64,000 nucleotides of DNA from Lutjanus erythropterus (lineage: Eukaryota; Chordata; Actinopteri; Lutjaniformes; Lutjanidae): positions 12,930,635 to 12,994,634 of the forward strand of contig CM034605.1 in NCBI GenBank assembly GCA_020091685.1. The letters are read 5' to 3'. Shown in pieces: positions 1 through 16,919 of the stretch. Numbering within the stretch: position 1 is the first letter of the stretch; each line of letters starts with the position of its first letter. The translations under genes and the position numbers were made by a program. The notes beneath the pieces were generated by a model. It saw nothing but the letters and a program-made list of their open reading frames with translations. It searched no databases and had not been told where the DNA came from.

Positions 1-8
1 ATATATAC

Positions 9-39
<31 letters not shown>

Positions 40-84
40 TGTATATATGTATGGGTATATATATATGTGTGTATATATATATTC
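1..84. repeat. AT-rich microsatellite (TA/TATG)n
   Basis: The window opens in about 84 bases of alternating TA, TATG and TGTATA steps. This is a simple low-complexity repeat. It lies upstream of the first visible tpp1 exon, so it is probably inside a tpp1 intron. Confidence 0.9.
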
Positions 85-90
85 AGTAAT

Positions 91-372
91 TTTTACTTCA
101 CAAAACACGAGAGTTGCTGTTCTACTGCTGCTTATTGTGTGACTTTGATCTTTTGAAAGGTAAGTTCAGATTAAAAGAAGTCAGAACAACAACACAAACA
201 GGCTGCTGACTGTGTCCTCAGCAGTACTTTGCTTAGCTTCCTACACCAATAGTCCTGCAGCTTCTCTAAACAGGAGTGTGCTGACAACCATCTACAAGAT
301 AATACACTGACTTAGGGTAAGAACCCCATACAACCCCACTGAAAAATCCAGACTATCCCTTTAAAAGTGATT
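91..372. repeat. Fold-back repeat family A, partial copy 1
   Basis: This stretch shares a long diverged sequence with 875-1762, 36625-36840, 42200-42815 and 46603-47520. Shared blocks include the TTGCTTAGCTTCCTACACC-like block, the GACAACCATCTAC-like block and the terminal block that ends in CCCTTTAA. Only the inner part and one arm are present here. It lies in a tpp1 intron. It is probably a non-autonomous DNA transposon, and I see no coding capacity. Confidence 0.7.
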
Positions 373-565
373 AAGTAAACTCTGTACATGTTACAAGGAT
401 TGTAGTTAAACTAATGGTGATGATAAATCTAGAGAGACAAACTGTAATTTTATTCATGTCAAGAGTCAGGTGTGGCAACTAGCAACTACATGCAATAGCA
501 GCTAAAAGTGATATCGGCATAGTAATTTTCTGACCACACACTTATATTTCCTCGTTGTCTTTCAG

Positions 566-3500
566 GTCGTCACGAGGCCCAGGAGCCTTTCCTCCAGTGG
601 ATGGTTTTGCTCAGCAACATGACAGACCTGCCCTGGGTTCACACCATCAGCTACGGGGACGATGAAGACAGCCTGTCCACTGCGTACATGATGCGAATCA
701 ACACAGAGTTCATGAAGGCCGGCGTCAGGGGAATCTCTCTTCTCTTTGCTTCTGGTCAGTAAGAAGAAGATATAAAGAACTCATCCGTCCACATGTATTG
801 AAGCTCACAGAGACATTCAGGAACATTCATAAACAGCACTTAGTTTTGATTATTTGGTAGTGTTGTATGTGGTACATATATGCATTAATTACCTACAGTG
901 GATGGTGTTCGACACTTCCCCCAATTCAGAGAATAGTGAAGTAACAGTGTATTGTGGTGAAGTGAGGTTCAAACACCCCATATTGAAGAAGCAGCAGGAG
1001 AAGTGGTGTAGGATGCTAAGCAATGTACTGCTGAGACAGGGTCAGTCACAAAACGTATTTTAGCCACCTAAAAAAACAAAAAAAAACATTTTTAGTTTAA
1101 CTTCATTCTATATTTAGATTATTTCACTTCATCTCGCTGTCAGACAGCTTTTTCTGATGGGAAACTGCTGTTATTTGCCAAATATTGCTCAACTAGACTA
1201 CACTGGCAAAATCAGTAACCTCACAGAACACAGACGTTGCAGGTCTACTGCTGCTTCAATTGAGTTAGTTTGTTTGGTGCATTAAAAGGATAGTTCAGAT
1301 TCACCAAAGTCACACGATAACACAGACAAACAAATTTGTCAAGTCAGTAGCAGACCAGCAACTTATGTGTTCTGTGAGGGGAAAAGTACAGGTTTTGCCT
1401 GGGGAGTCTCGTTGCTTTGGAGAGAGCAATGTTTGGTGTATGTTATAACAGCGGTTTCCTGCCAGAAAAGGCTGTCTGACAGCGAAAAAAGTGCCGAAAT
1501 TTTTCTAAATATAGCGCACAGGTAAACTGATATTGATTCTATTGTTTGTTGTTTTTTTAAGGTGTGCCATTTTCAAAGTGGGTTAAATAAGTTTTGCTCC
1601 TGACCTTGTCTACAGCAGTTCATTGCTCAGTTTCCTTCAGTGGTACTTCACTCTTCTCCAAAATGGGGATGTGTTGACTGCCATCTGCTGTAGGAAATAC
1701 AAAATACACTGAATACCTCATACAACCCCACTTCAAATAATCTGAAATATTCCTCTAATCTGTACTATATGAGCTAAGACATGCTTTGTTTGTCTACGGG
1801 ATAGCTTCAATCTGATATTTTTTAAGGTCAGAAAATATTTTGCGTGACATTTTGTCACTCCCCTTAACTTCTCACTTGTTTCTTGTTCAGTTTTTAACCC
1901 ATCCACTCTCATCAGTAAGTAACAAATTCCTCTTTTCAGTGATGTTGGACACAAAGACCACACTATCAACAAATGAGGAACTGTGAGCTGTAATTTTTGT
2001 AACAGTCCAACAGAGCTGTTGGAAAAAGAGACCGCCTCTGTCTCTTTGGCAACATGTCAACTGACTGTGGCTCTGCTCCAACCTCAGTCATATAATCATC
2101 TCACTTGAAACATGAATACACCTCCATTGTTTTTAAGAAACACCAATCCGGAAAAACGTGTATAGAAGTTACCTTTGAGCCTGTAGCTTTTTCCATAACT
2201 TACAACAATACTCACAGGCTACCAGTCATTAAGATATGCTTCATGATTACCTGCTAAAGCTTACATGCTTTTCTCTGTATTTGATACAGTCACAGTTTAG
2301 CTTTTCCTGCTCATCAAGTTAGTGCTGTAAGAAAATAATTAAAAAATCGAGTCAGGAATCCAAAAAAACAATTTAAAGAATTGTTTACAATGTTCCCCCA
2401 CCACCACTAATACCTGCTACATCATCTTTAGTCTCTCTGATCTTGTTTAATAAGTTTATTTGTTACATCACTCTTTATCTCTGGTCTTGTTTCGTGTTCA
2501 GGTGACAGCGGTGCAGGCTGCAAACATCTGGGCAAAGGACAGAACTCCTTCAGGCCAAGTTTTCCTGCCTCAAGGTAAAACTTTTATACACTTCTGAAAG
2601 TGTAGAAGTTTTTGCACAGATTCTAGGATAGGAGTGTGTTTTAAGTCCAGCCACCAGGGCTCGACTGATTAATCGGTTTAAGTAATTTTCTAAGAAAAAA
2701 GTCAGAATTCACTGATTTCAGCTTCTTAAATGTGAGTATTTTTTTCCTTTATGACAGTAAACTGACTATCTTTGGGTTGTGAAAACAAGACATTTGGAAA
2801 ACACTGGTCAACATTTTTCACCATTTTCTGACATAAAACAAACACTTGAGAAATAATTGACCGATTAATTGGCTATGAAAATAATTGTCAGTTGCAGCCG
2901 TACAGCCAACCCTCCTCTTGTAGCGGTTCAGTGCAAATCGTGAACTTAATCGAAAACAAAGTCAGAAATGTTCTAGTCTCAAAAGGTTTAGGAAAAGCAC
3001 CAAACCTTTAACTCTCTCTCTTTCTATGTCCTGTGTCTTGTTCCCAGCCCATACGTGACCACGGTTGGAGGAACCTCATTCAAGAACCCATTCAAGGTCA
3101 CGTATGAGGTGACAGATTACATCAGTGGAGGAGGCTTCAGCAACGTCTTCTCGATGCCGGACTACCAGGTCATAATATGACATCACTAGCTCTTTCCATG
3201 CTCAGTTATTGCAGACAGTGTTGTTGATCTGTGTATCTGTGTTCCTACAGGTCAGTGCTGTGGACGCCTATCTGAAGGGCGTAGCAGCGACCCTTCCTCC
3301 GAAGTCATATTACAACACCAGCGGCAGAGCCTATCCGGACATGGCTGCCCTGTCTGACAATTACTGGGTGGTCATCAACAGAGCACCTGTCCCCTGGGTG
3401 TCTGGGACCTCGGTAACGTATATGAAACTTGAATATACTTTTTAGTGAATAGAATACTGAACACTGTAGTTACATCTCTCTGCCTTTTGTAGGGAAGTAG

Positions 3501-4620
3501 AGTGAGTGTGAGGGTGGTAAAGGTTAATCAATAAGCTGCACCTAGTACGTACATTAGTTACCTTAAGTTTATTGTGTGTCATCTCAGTAATTGATTTCCC
3601 TTCCAGGCATCTACCCCAGTGGTCGGAGGCATGCTGTCTCTCATCAATGATCAGCGGCTGCTGAAGGGTCTGCCTGCCCTCGGCTTCCTCAACCCCCGAC
3701 TCTACAAGCTCAAAGGACAGGCCCTGTTTGATGTGAGTCAGGTTAATAGTACCATAGTAACTTAAATCTTTTATCAGTTAAACTTTGAAGCTTATTTTAG
3801 ACTTGATTTATGTTGCAATCTCATATTACCAGTGTTTTGGGAGAGTCGTGCTCTTGCTTCACTGAGGTTTGTTCCCTGCAAAGAGATTTATGGATACGTC
3901 GTTGTCACTCTGAAGTTCACCCGTACAATCTGCTGTAATTCAATACAACAGCTCTGTCATAAATTCTACCATAAATTAAAATTTTTCTGTTTTTGTTGAC
4001 AGTATCGAACTGTGTGAATTAAATTATGGTTATTACTGAGGTCATAGTTAAAGGAACTGTTGCAGAATATTACAAACACCAATATAATGCAGTCTCGAAC
4101 AGTGGTTCCCTTTTCTGTAAAGTAAAGAGAACCCTGACTACGTGACGCATTTTTATATTGAGCGCATAACAATAACACTTTAGAACAATACAATAAATTG
4201 TTCATTTAAGGGTTATCGTAGGCAACTGGACTTTCATCCAGGAGGCTTCTTCAGTTCTGACTAGTGGCGAATTAGATTAGAACCACATTTGCAGTATTGT
4301 CTCACATTTTGTATGAAAACAAAACAGTGAATGTTATTTGGGTCACTTACTGCCTACTGCGAATTGAAAATGTGTGTATATTCAGAGAGGCTTTATAAAA
4401 AACAGCAGAAGAAAACCCTTCTGTGGTGCAGTTTGTAGTCATGCTCTGGTTCCTAAATGCTGTGCATGCTTGTCTCCAGGTGACTGAAGGCTGTCACCTG
4501 GGCTGCCTGGATGAACAGGTTCAGGGTCAGGGCTTCTGTGCCGCACCATCGTGGGACCCTGTGACAGGCTGGGGGACACCAAACTACCCTGAACTGCTGG
4601 CTACCCTGCTGGCCGAGTGA
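566..4620 (+). CDS. tpp1: Tripeptidyl peptidase 1 (last six coding exons; 5' part outside window)
   Basis: Lysosomal serine protease of the sedolisin family (S53) that removes tripeptides from protein N-termini. Exons: 566-754, 2502-2574, 3048-3168, 3251-3412, 3607-3732 and 4480-4620, all with AG/GT borders and phases that join. They give 269 C-terminal residues plus a split first codon. The oxyanion aspartate motif SGDSGAG spans the first junction. The catalytic serine motif SGTSAST spans the 3412/3607 junction, and the serine is in SGTS. The calcium-site segments LFDVT and the DPVTGWG loop are in the last two exons. The catalytic Glu/Asp pair of the family lies further N-terminal and is not in the window. 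No frameshift or stop is seen, so the gene looks intact. The stop is TGA at 4618-4620. The gene is convergent with yy1. In human, TPP1 is not next to YY1. Confidence 0.95.
875..1762. repeat. Fold-back repeat family A, near-complete copy 2
   Basis: The two ends are inverted relatives of each other. The left arm reads ATTACCTACAGTGGATGG and the right arm is the reverse complement of the same block. An inner inverted pair surrounds a short centre. The element is about 0.9 kb and lies in the intron between 755 and 2501 of tpp1. It has no credible open frame. The short open frames here are by-products. Confidence 0.7.
2655..2905 (+). repeat. Dispersed repeat family B (ATTAATCGATTAG type), copy 1
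   Basis: It starts CAGGGCTCGACTGATTAATC and ends ATTGTCAGTTGCAGCC, with an inner block that reads GACAGTAAACTGACTATC. The same order of blocks occurs at 11814-12086, 15570-15872 and 41587-41925, inverted at 52680-52895, and interrupted at 5870-6150. It is probably a non-autonomous DNA element. It is intronic in tpp1. Confidence 0.7.
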
Positions 4621-5382
4621 AAACCCATCGGGGCAGCGTCTGCTCTGAGAGCAGGCACTATACACATTCAAACTCTTGACCAGGTGCCTGATAACCAAAG
4701 GCAGGACGGTGAAATGGAGGGAAAACAAATGCCTATGCTTTAGATTCATGCCTCCTTGTTGTATTCAGTTCATTTGAAGTTGAATCACTGCAGTCTCCAG
4801 GTTGTTTTTTATCTGTCATCATCACTTCTATCCACTTGCTTGCCCCCTTTTTATTAGTATAATTTTTATTTTCTCCAGAAGGCTTTAAACTGTTTCCTCA
4901 GATGCTTTTAGGTCAGGGATAGCGGTGGTTTGGGGTTTTTAATGCTACACTGCAGCTGCCTGTTTCTGCTGTTCACTGCATTTTATCTGACCCAGATTCT
5001 TCTGTGAATCTCTTACACAAACTTACAGGCAGATTCACAGACAGACACGAGATACACAGCAAAGGGAAGTGTTGCTATGCATAAAGAACAGAAACGTACT
5101 AAAATGCACCGATCACCTCTTAAATGTGCACATACTGTAGGTCTATTTGAATATTTGTTTTATACTGTTAGTGTCTAATATGTTAGCTGTCAAGTAAACT
5201 CTATGCACCGGATGCAATCATTTCATCACATCAATACAATGTGTCTTGTAACTGGATGCAGGTTTGGTTTGTAGTTCAGCTGAAGTGTCAGTTTTGCCAT
5301 ACTAATCTTCAGGGATGAGTCATCGTTTCATTTAATAACAAATATTTGCATGCAATTCTAAAAATGTCACTCATGCATTTGT

Positions 5383-5388
5383 AATAAA
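5383..5388 (+). terminator. tpp1: Candidate tpp1 polyadenylation signal AATAAA
   Basis: A canonical AATAAA lies about 760 bases downstream of the tpp1 stop codon. It would give a 3'-UTR of roughly 0.8 kb. Other AT-rich variants lie further on, so this is a candidate only. Confidence 0.5.
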
Positions 5389-5869
5389 ACGGGAACATAC
5401 AGTATGTGGCTTAAAGATTAACAGGACCTTTTAAGTCTACTTAACTAACCCAAACCCTTACTTTGGTTTGTTGCCTCTGCGGCTGTGAACTAACCAAAAT
5501 GCACTGAAATCCGTGGGTTAAAAGTAATTCAGCAGTTCTACCCACCAGCGTTGTTGCACTTGTTTTTAATCTTTTAACCATGCAAATCCTCAAACAGATG
5601 TGTTTGATGTGAGAAAGACTGCCTGTGATGTTTCTGAATTTATTAAAGCTGGATTTTTACTCGGAAATGTCAGTTAATTGTTCAGGATTATCCTGAGTCA
5701 AGAGTGTGAAAGCTGTTTTTAGAAATGTACCAGATGTCAAATGAGTGATGTGTTGGATAAAAGAAAATGCAATGGAAATGAAATGCTAAATCACGTTCTT
5801 TTTTTTCTTTTCTTTTTTTTTAAAGCAAAACTGCCAAACATTTCCTATTTCCTGCTTGGTTGGTGGTCG

Positions 5870-6150
5870 GACAAATCGATCATTTTGAAGTTGTTTTAAT
5901 AAACAAATGATTAATTGAGAACATAATCATCAGCAGGGTGCAAAATTAACTTTTTTTTCCCCACACCAAGTCAAATGGCTACTAAATGTTCAAATTTAAT
6001 CAGCAACCCAGTTGTTTATTGTTTATTTTGGCTGCTGAGTCAAGCAAATCTAACAGCCAGTTGCATATTTAACCAGCATTTGGCTGGTGTTAATTTTGTG
6101 CCCTGGTCGTCAGATTAATCAATTAAAATAATTTAGCTGCAGTGCTAAAA
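5870..6150. repeat. Repeat family B copy 2, split by an inserted hAT-like MITE
   Basis: Family B sequence is seen on both sides: ATGATTAATTGAGAAC on the left, and CAGATTAATC followed by TTTAGCTGCAG on the right. It is interrupted by the short element at 5934-6105. Family B must therefore have been here before the inner element inserted. Confidence 0.55.
5934..6105. mobile_element. Short hAT-like MITE with inverted ends
   Basis: The ends are CAGGGTGCAAAATTAAC and the reverse complement of GTTAATTTTGTGCCCTG. The flanks ATCATCAG and GTCGTCAG match at six of eight bases, as expected for a diverged 8-bp hAT target duplication. It is about 172 bp and has no coding sequence. Confidence 0.65.
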
Positions 6151-7559
6151 CGATATTGCTGTTATTACTGAAAAGCTGATGAGTTATAAAAGCTACTGGT
6201 GAAGTCTCTTGAAAAATATCCTTTGAATTTCCAGTGCAAATTCTGACACTACTCTGGTCTGTGTGTTTTGTCGTCAGTGTCTCGTGTCAAACAGAAGGGA
6301 GTTGACAGTGTGTTCAAGTCATTGTTAAAGAATTTACCAGCTGTAAGATGTCACTTTCAAGCTGCTTAATATAAGATTTAAGACGTGATACAGTTGTCAA
6401 TCATGTATATGCAATATGCTGAAAAATAAAAAATAATTTGTTTCACTTCCTTGTTCTCTTTTTCATTTTAACAAAAGGAAATATAGTCACATTGTTTATT
6501 AAGCAACTATTAAACTGCTGAAACCTCAAATACTGATCATACATTCTGTCAACATTTACAGGGTTCCTCTACGTTTCAACAAGTTAAATTTAAGACTTTT
6601 AAAGACCATTTTCAAGACCACTGCAAATTCAATTTAAGATAAATTTCACCTTCACTTCTGACAAAAAGTACAAAGGTTATAGCAGTGCTACAAAAAAAAA
6701 AAAAAAAAAAGAAACGGCTCATCTGTGTCTTCATTGCACAAGAGTTGCAGGAGTTATTGGTGCACAGTGGGTGCGTGCTTGTTAAGTTCTGTAGTTGTTA
6801 CAGCAGAATCAAAACAGTTTTCTCCTAAAAACATAGTTTAAAGCAAGACTGAAGTTAATGCAACTTGACAAACCAGACATTGACTTCATTATCTAATCAA
6901 TTTTCAAAACCTCTCAAAAAAAAAGTCAGATTATTGGATTTTTGGCTTTTAAGACCCACTGAACCCCTGATGTAACTGCTAATGTGACGCTTTTTGAGCT
7001 TCAACAATACGTTTCTCTTTCTACTGAAATGACTTACTGGTGAAGTCAATATCAAGAACGGACTTCATGGACTCAGGTTTGTTTAAAATGTTACGTTCTC
7101 TTGTATAAATGTAGAGCATTTCTAAATAAGATGTCCTTGTATCTCAGTAAATTCACTATAGGTGCTGAACTGACCTGACTTGGGTCTATGATGGGCCATT
7201 GTAACATTTAATTGAATCACACTTCTATCTGTATTTAATTCTAATTGTAGATATCAGAAATTCTATTATTACTAATCATAATGCCAATTGTGGACAACCA
7301 TAATGACATTTGTACTAATGTATTATGGATGTTCAAAATTGCATTATGGATAGCATGAGTGGTTTTCATTTTAGATATCTGAACTAGAAATAATGGCAAG
7401 TGACAACTGACAATACTTTTTTTTTCCCAGAATGGTGAAGGTGTGACCTGGTTTATCCTGATATTCTTACCAACCCACACAACCTGAACTGATGAAGGAG
7501 ACAAGTACTAGCCAATCAAAGTCAGAGTAGGACAGGGGGAAAAAATACAAGACAGTTAT

Positions 7560-7880
7560 TGGAACAAAGAGCAAAAGGAGGAGGGGGGGTTACACCGTGG
7601 ACACGTTGTCAGTTCATCGCAGGGCTGACACATAGAGACAGACAACCATTCATGCTCACATTCACACCTGTGGGCAATTTAGAGTTACCAATTAACCTAT
7701 TATGCTGAATGTCTTTGGACCGTGGGAGGAAGCCGGAGTACCCAGAGAGAACCCACATGGACAGCATGCAAACTCTGCACAGAAAGGCCTTGCCCCAGCC
7801 AGAAACTCCCCAACACCCCCAGCTGGCTGGGGGATTCAAACTCAGGACCTTCTTGCTGTGAGGCAGCAGCGCCTCAATTG
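7560..7880. repeat. Old LINE-type 3'-end repeat
   Basis: It contains the block GTGGGAGGAAGCCGGAGTAC followed by AGAACCCACATGGACAGCAT and a GGATTCAAAC/CTTGCTGTGAGG block. I recognise these as a very common fish repeat, probably the 3' end of an L2- or RTE-like LINE. The clade is uncertain. The open frames read across it are not genes. Confidence 0.6.
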
Positions 7881-8828
7881 TGGCTATCAGAAACTTAAAT
7901 CCCTGAATGGCAAAAGTGATGTAATTTATCCTAGGATGAATGATATGCTCATTTTGCCTAGGAAGAATTTAATTACAGATACTTGCAATATATAACCAGT
8001 GTAGCTATTAAATGTAAACTGCTTCTCACATGCTTTGTTGTTCTGGGTAGCCTCCTAAAACAGCAGAAAAATATAAGCAAACATGCAAATCAAAGGTAAG
8101 CTTAATTGTGAGAGGACAAATGACACGTTTTGTATTGGTAGTGCAAGGGGAGAAACATTTTAATCAATGATCACTATTGAAAATCACATGGCTATTATCT
8201 ACATGACTCTGATATTGCCTTGTACAAAATGAAAATATGCAAACACCCCCCTCCAATCTCCCCTCAAAACACACTCACATGAAGGGGAACAGGGGAGGTA
8301 AAACAAACTGTGAATCCTCTTCCATGAAGAGCTACAGGGACAATCCGACTACATACATTACCACAGAGCTTATGTCAAACAGTGTACAATATGCACACTT
8401 AGGGGGGTAAGTACAAAATTTGAAAAGGTGTTGCTGCTGAGGATAGATGCAAATTGGTCTATTGCAAAAACTGTTTAACTGGCTGTGTCAAGGTATAAAT
8501 AAGTTTTTTTTAGGTGCAGATCCATGATTTTTTGTCTTCACAAGAAGAAACCGTCGATTGTTCCATCCAGGTAGCGCAAAAGTAAGGTAGGATGCCTGAG
8601 GGGGTCGGGGTTCTCACGAGTTCCTTGATCAAACCTCCATACGTTTATCAAAAAGTTTGAGAAAAAGTCATTTCTCTGTTTAAACCTTTTATCTAAGATG
8701 ATACAAAGGGGACTTCTTATCTCACAACAAAGCAGGCCACAGGACATTAGTTTGTCAGGAGCGGAGATACGGGTTGAGTCCTCCAGTGTGCGCTCACGTT
8801 GCTGTCGCTCGTCGGATTCAAGACTGAT

Positions 8829-13990
<5,162 letters not shown>

Positions 13991-14669
13991 CATGACTTGC
14001 AGCGTCCTTTTGCTTTAACATGTAAATGATGGTCCTAAATGTAAATGTGCATGTTATGAGTTATTTATGGGAAATTCTCTAATGTTCATATTAATCAAAA
14101 TACAGAAAAGTATAAGGGACAGGTACAAGGAAGGAAAATGAGAAGAAGATTCTTTTATTTTGCATTAAAAAAATAGACTTTCAATATATGTGCTAAGCAT
14201 AAGAAAAAATAAACCAGAGAACAAGTCAAAATGTTGAAATACTATTTCAACTTTATTCTTGAAATTTTATTTCAGCTTTATTCTTAACAGTTCGACTTCA
14301 TTCTCAATAGGCAAAACAAACAAAAAACCTTACTTTTGACATTTCAACTTAATTTTTGACATTTTGACTTTATTCTTAAAATGCAAAATAAAAGATATTC
14401 CTCCTCTCATGTTTTTTCCCCTTTTGCATTGTCCTAATACTCTTCAATATTATATTTATTAATGCTACAAACTAATATGTCTGACAACTCAATTTAATGT
14501 TAATGAGGAAGAACTATACTTGAGTCTTGACCAACGTTTCAGCTTCTTTTTTGTACCATTTAAGATGTACTTGCAAAGTTGGATATAATGATTATTTTTT
14601 ATTACTGAATAATATTTTCATCACTTATTTGATTTAATTAACTACTTTGTGCAAAAAATAGAGCAGTTT

Positions 14670-14895
14670 TGAAAGTTAAACATCCAGTGTGTAAGATTTA
14701 CTGTGAATTATTATCAGAATATGGCAGAAATAGAAGTTCATAACTATATTTATACAATCACTATGTGTATATAATCGCCTGAAAATAGGAATCATGTTTT
14801 CCTTACCTTAGAATGAGCTGTTTATATCTACAGGGGGTGGAGGCCTCACTGCTAAATACTAAATCACTACATCCTTTGTATGGTCCTTTATGTAA
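14670..14895 (-). repeat. Dispersed repeat family E, copy 1
   Basis: It begins ACATCCAGTGTGTAAGATTT and ends near a GGTCCTTTAT block. The inner segment TTACCTTAGAATGAGCTG is the reverse complement of the CTCATTTTAAGGTAAC block at 15953. It is therefore an opposite-strand, internally deleted relative of 15388-16485. Confidence 0.55.
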
Positions 14896-15387
14896 TTACA
14901 AGATTTGCTGAAAAATTATTTGATTAACTACGATGTCAACAAAATATCACAAAATAGCACAAATTTGAGAATTAATTTTGCAACAAGCCAAGGTGACACA
15001 TTCTAATTGCTGGTTTTATATGAACAATAGTCCAAAATCCAAAGATATTCAACTTACAATAATATAAGACAGAGAAAAGAAGCAAAGTTGCCCATTTCAG
15101 AAGCTGGAACCATTGACTCCTTGACATTTGTGCTTGAAAAATGATTAAATCAATTAATAGATGTTCAAAATAAATGTATATCAGCTTATTTATATATAGC
15201 TAAACTGAGGAGTGATCAATCAATAGAAATCAATACACTTCTTGAGTATACTATACCGAAAGAAAAAATGAAAAAAGAATTTGATATAGTAGGAACTCCA
15301 GTGTATTTGTGGTTCCCAAGAGTTAAATGATTATATTATGTTTCTGGCATGGCATCACTTATATTCTACTAAATCTACTGATATTTA

Positions 15388-16485
15388 AGGGACTAGTATG
15401 TAGGACTTAGTGACATCTAGTGGTGAGGCTGTAGATTGCAACCAACTGAATAACCCTCACCTCACCTTCCCCTTCAAAGCATGTAGGATACAGTGGTCAC
15501 AAACCCTGCAAAAAAAAAAAAGGTAAAAGGCCCGATCTAGAGCCAGAGATGGTTTGTCTGTTCTGGGTTAGAGCTGTAATGATTAGTCAGTTAATCAGTT
15601 AGTTGATTGAAAGTTAATTAGTTCCAAATATGTCAACTATGTTGTTGGTTCCAGCTTCCAGCATGTAAAGATTTGTTGCTTTGTCATTTATGACAGTAAA
15701 TGAAGAAGTTTCTGGTTTTGGACAGTTTGTCGGATAGAAGAAACAATCTGACGGGAAACTGTGATGAGAATTTTAAACTTTTTTTTTTGACATGTTATTG
15801 ACTAAAAGAATAATTAATCATGAATTGGCAGATTAATTGATGATGAAAATAATCATTAGCTGCAACACTATTTTGGGCTACTGTAGAAAGATGGTGGTGC
15901 AACATGATGGCCTCCATGGAAGAAGACCTGTTCCCTCTGTGCATATAGATGCCTCATTTTAAGGTAACAAAAACAAAACAGTTCTTGCTTTCAGGTAATC
16001 AGATGGAGGTGGCAAAAGAACACAGATTCTTTGCTCAAGTAGAGGTACAGATGCTTGTGTAAAAAAAAAAAAAAAGACTGGTAAAAGTAAAAGTTTCTTT
16101 ACTTAAGCAAAAGTGAAAAAGTATAGGCTCTGAAATGTGCTCGAAATATAAAAGTAAAAAGTCACACTCTGATGGACATTTCTACCAGCTGTTTCTGTAT
16201 AAAGAAAGGCGAAGCCTCTCTCTCTTGTCTGTTTTGTCTTGTTAAATCTTGTTGTTTTTGTCACCAAAATAAAAATAATCACTAAATGCATTAAAACCAA
16301 AGCTTGTTATAAAGATGTAAGGAGCAGAAACAGTATAGATGCAGTACATTACAGATATTTGTGTTAAACCTGAAAAGCATTTTCTCTCTGGTAAGTAGCA
16401 GTAGTGTACTAATAAAATCATCACACTAATCAATATTATACTACATTTCTGCCATTAAATCTCTTACACACTGGCCCTTTAATAG
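15388..16485 (+). repeat. Dispersed repeat family E, copy 2, interrupted by other repeats
   Basis: The left end reads AAGGGACTAGTATGTAGGAC followed by GACATCTAGTGGTGAGGCTG. The right end has ACACACTGGCCCTTTAA, an inverted match to the left end. It is split by a family B copy at 15570-15872 and by a second insert around 16005-16240 that starts AGATGGAGGTGGCAAAAG. It is a non-autonomous element with no coding capacity. Confidence 0.65.
15570..15872 (+). repeat. Repeat family B, copy 4, nested in family E
   Basis: It starts AGAGCTGTAATGATTAGTC and ends CATTAGCTGCAACACT. It breaks family E between TTCTGGG and TTTTGGGCTACTG. The flanking GTTCTGGG and ATTTTGGG are a plausible diverged target duplication. 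Confidence 0.65.
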
Positions 16486-16814
16486 GTGCGTGCGTGACAG
16501 TAAACATGCAAAAGAAATTCAAACATCTTCAAGGGGATCTTCTCAATAAACAAATTGTAGAACAAGCGGAACTTTCTCTTTTTTTAGTGGGGAATTCCTT
16601 TTAAACTACCAGTTAGCATCCATACTATCCCTACAGTTCAGGAAAGACTGTAGAGATGCGTTAGTCCGCAGGCTGGTTGTGTAAATTTAAGCAGGTGCAC
16701 AGCTCGGTCCCTCCCTCAGCTCGAGGGGGGGGGGGGGGGTGGAGCTTGTGCTCACACCTTTTGCACCTTCAGCCCACAACCTGTGTGTGAGTGGGTGTGC
16801 CGCGGCCGATACTG

Positions 16815-16816
<2 letters not shown>

Positions 16817-16858
<42 letters not shown>
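16817..16858 (+). repeat. (GT)21 microsatellite just upstream of degs2 ATG
   Basis: An uninterrupted 42-base GT run ends about 60 bases before the degs2 start codon. It lies in the probable promoter or 5'-UTR. Long GT tracts can adopt Z-DNA and vary in length between individuals. Confidence 0.95.
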
Positions 16859-16861
<3 letters not shown>

Positions 16862-16919
16862 ATGACACACATAACGCCACAGAGCCTGTTCACTCCTCAC
16901 AGAGACACGGAGGACAGTC

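Larger units (their letters stand above)
4621..8828. other. Convergent 3' region between tpp1 and yy1
   Basis: It holds the tpp1 3'-UTR (from 4621, with an AATAAA at 5383), repeats at 5870-6150 and 7560-7880, an A-tract at 6691-6709, and the yy1 3'-UTR running leftwards from 8828. I see no further gene. The short open frames in this stretch lack splice or protein support. Confidence 0.7.
13991..16919. other. Divergent intergenic region between yy1 and degs2
   Basis: About 2.9 kb between two genes read in opposite directions. Most of it is AT-rich DNA and nested repeats (14670-14895, 15388-16485). A poly-G run (16726-16738) and a (GT)n tract lie just before degs2. The AT-rich part 14100-14650 shows nothing I can name. 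Confidence 0.7.

Noticed and set aside
7702..7995. Plus-strand 97-codon frame between tpp1 and yy1
   Set aside because: It reads through a common LINE-type repeat and is not a gene.
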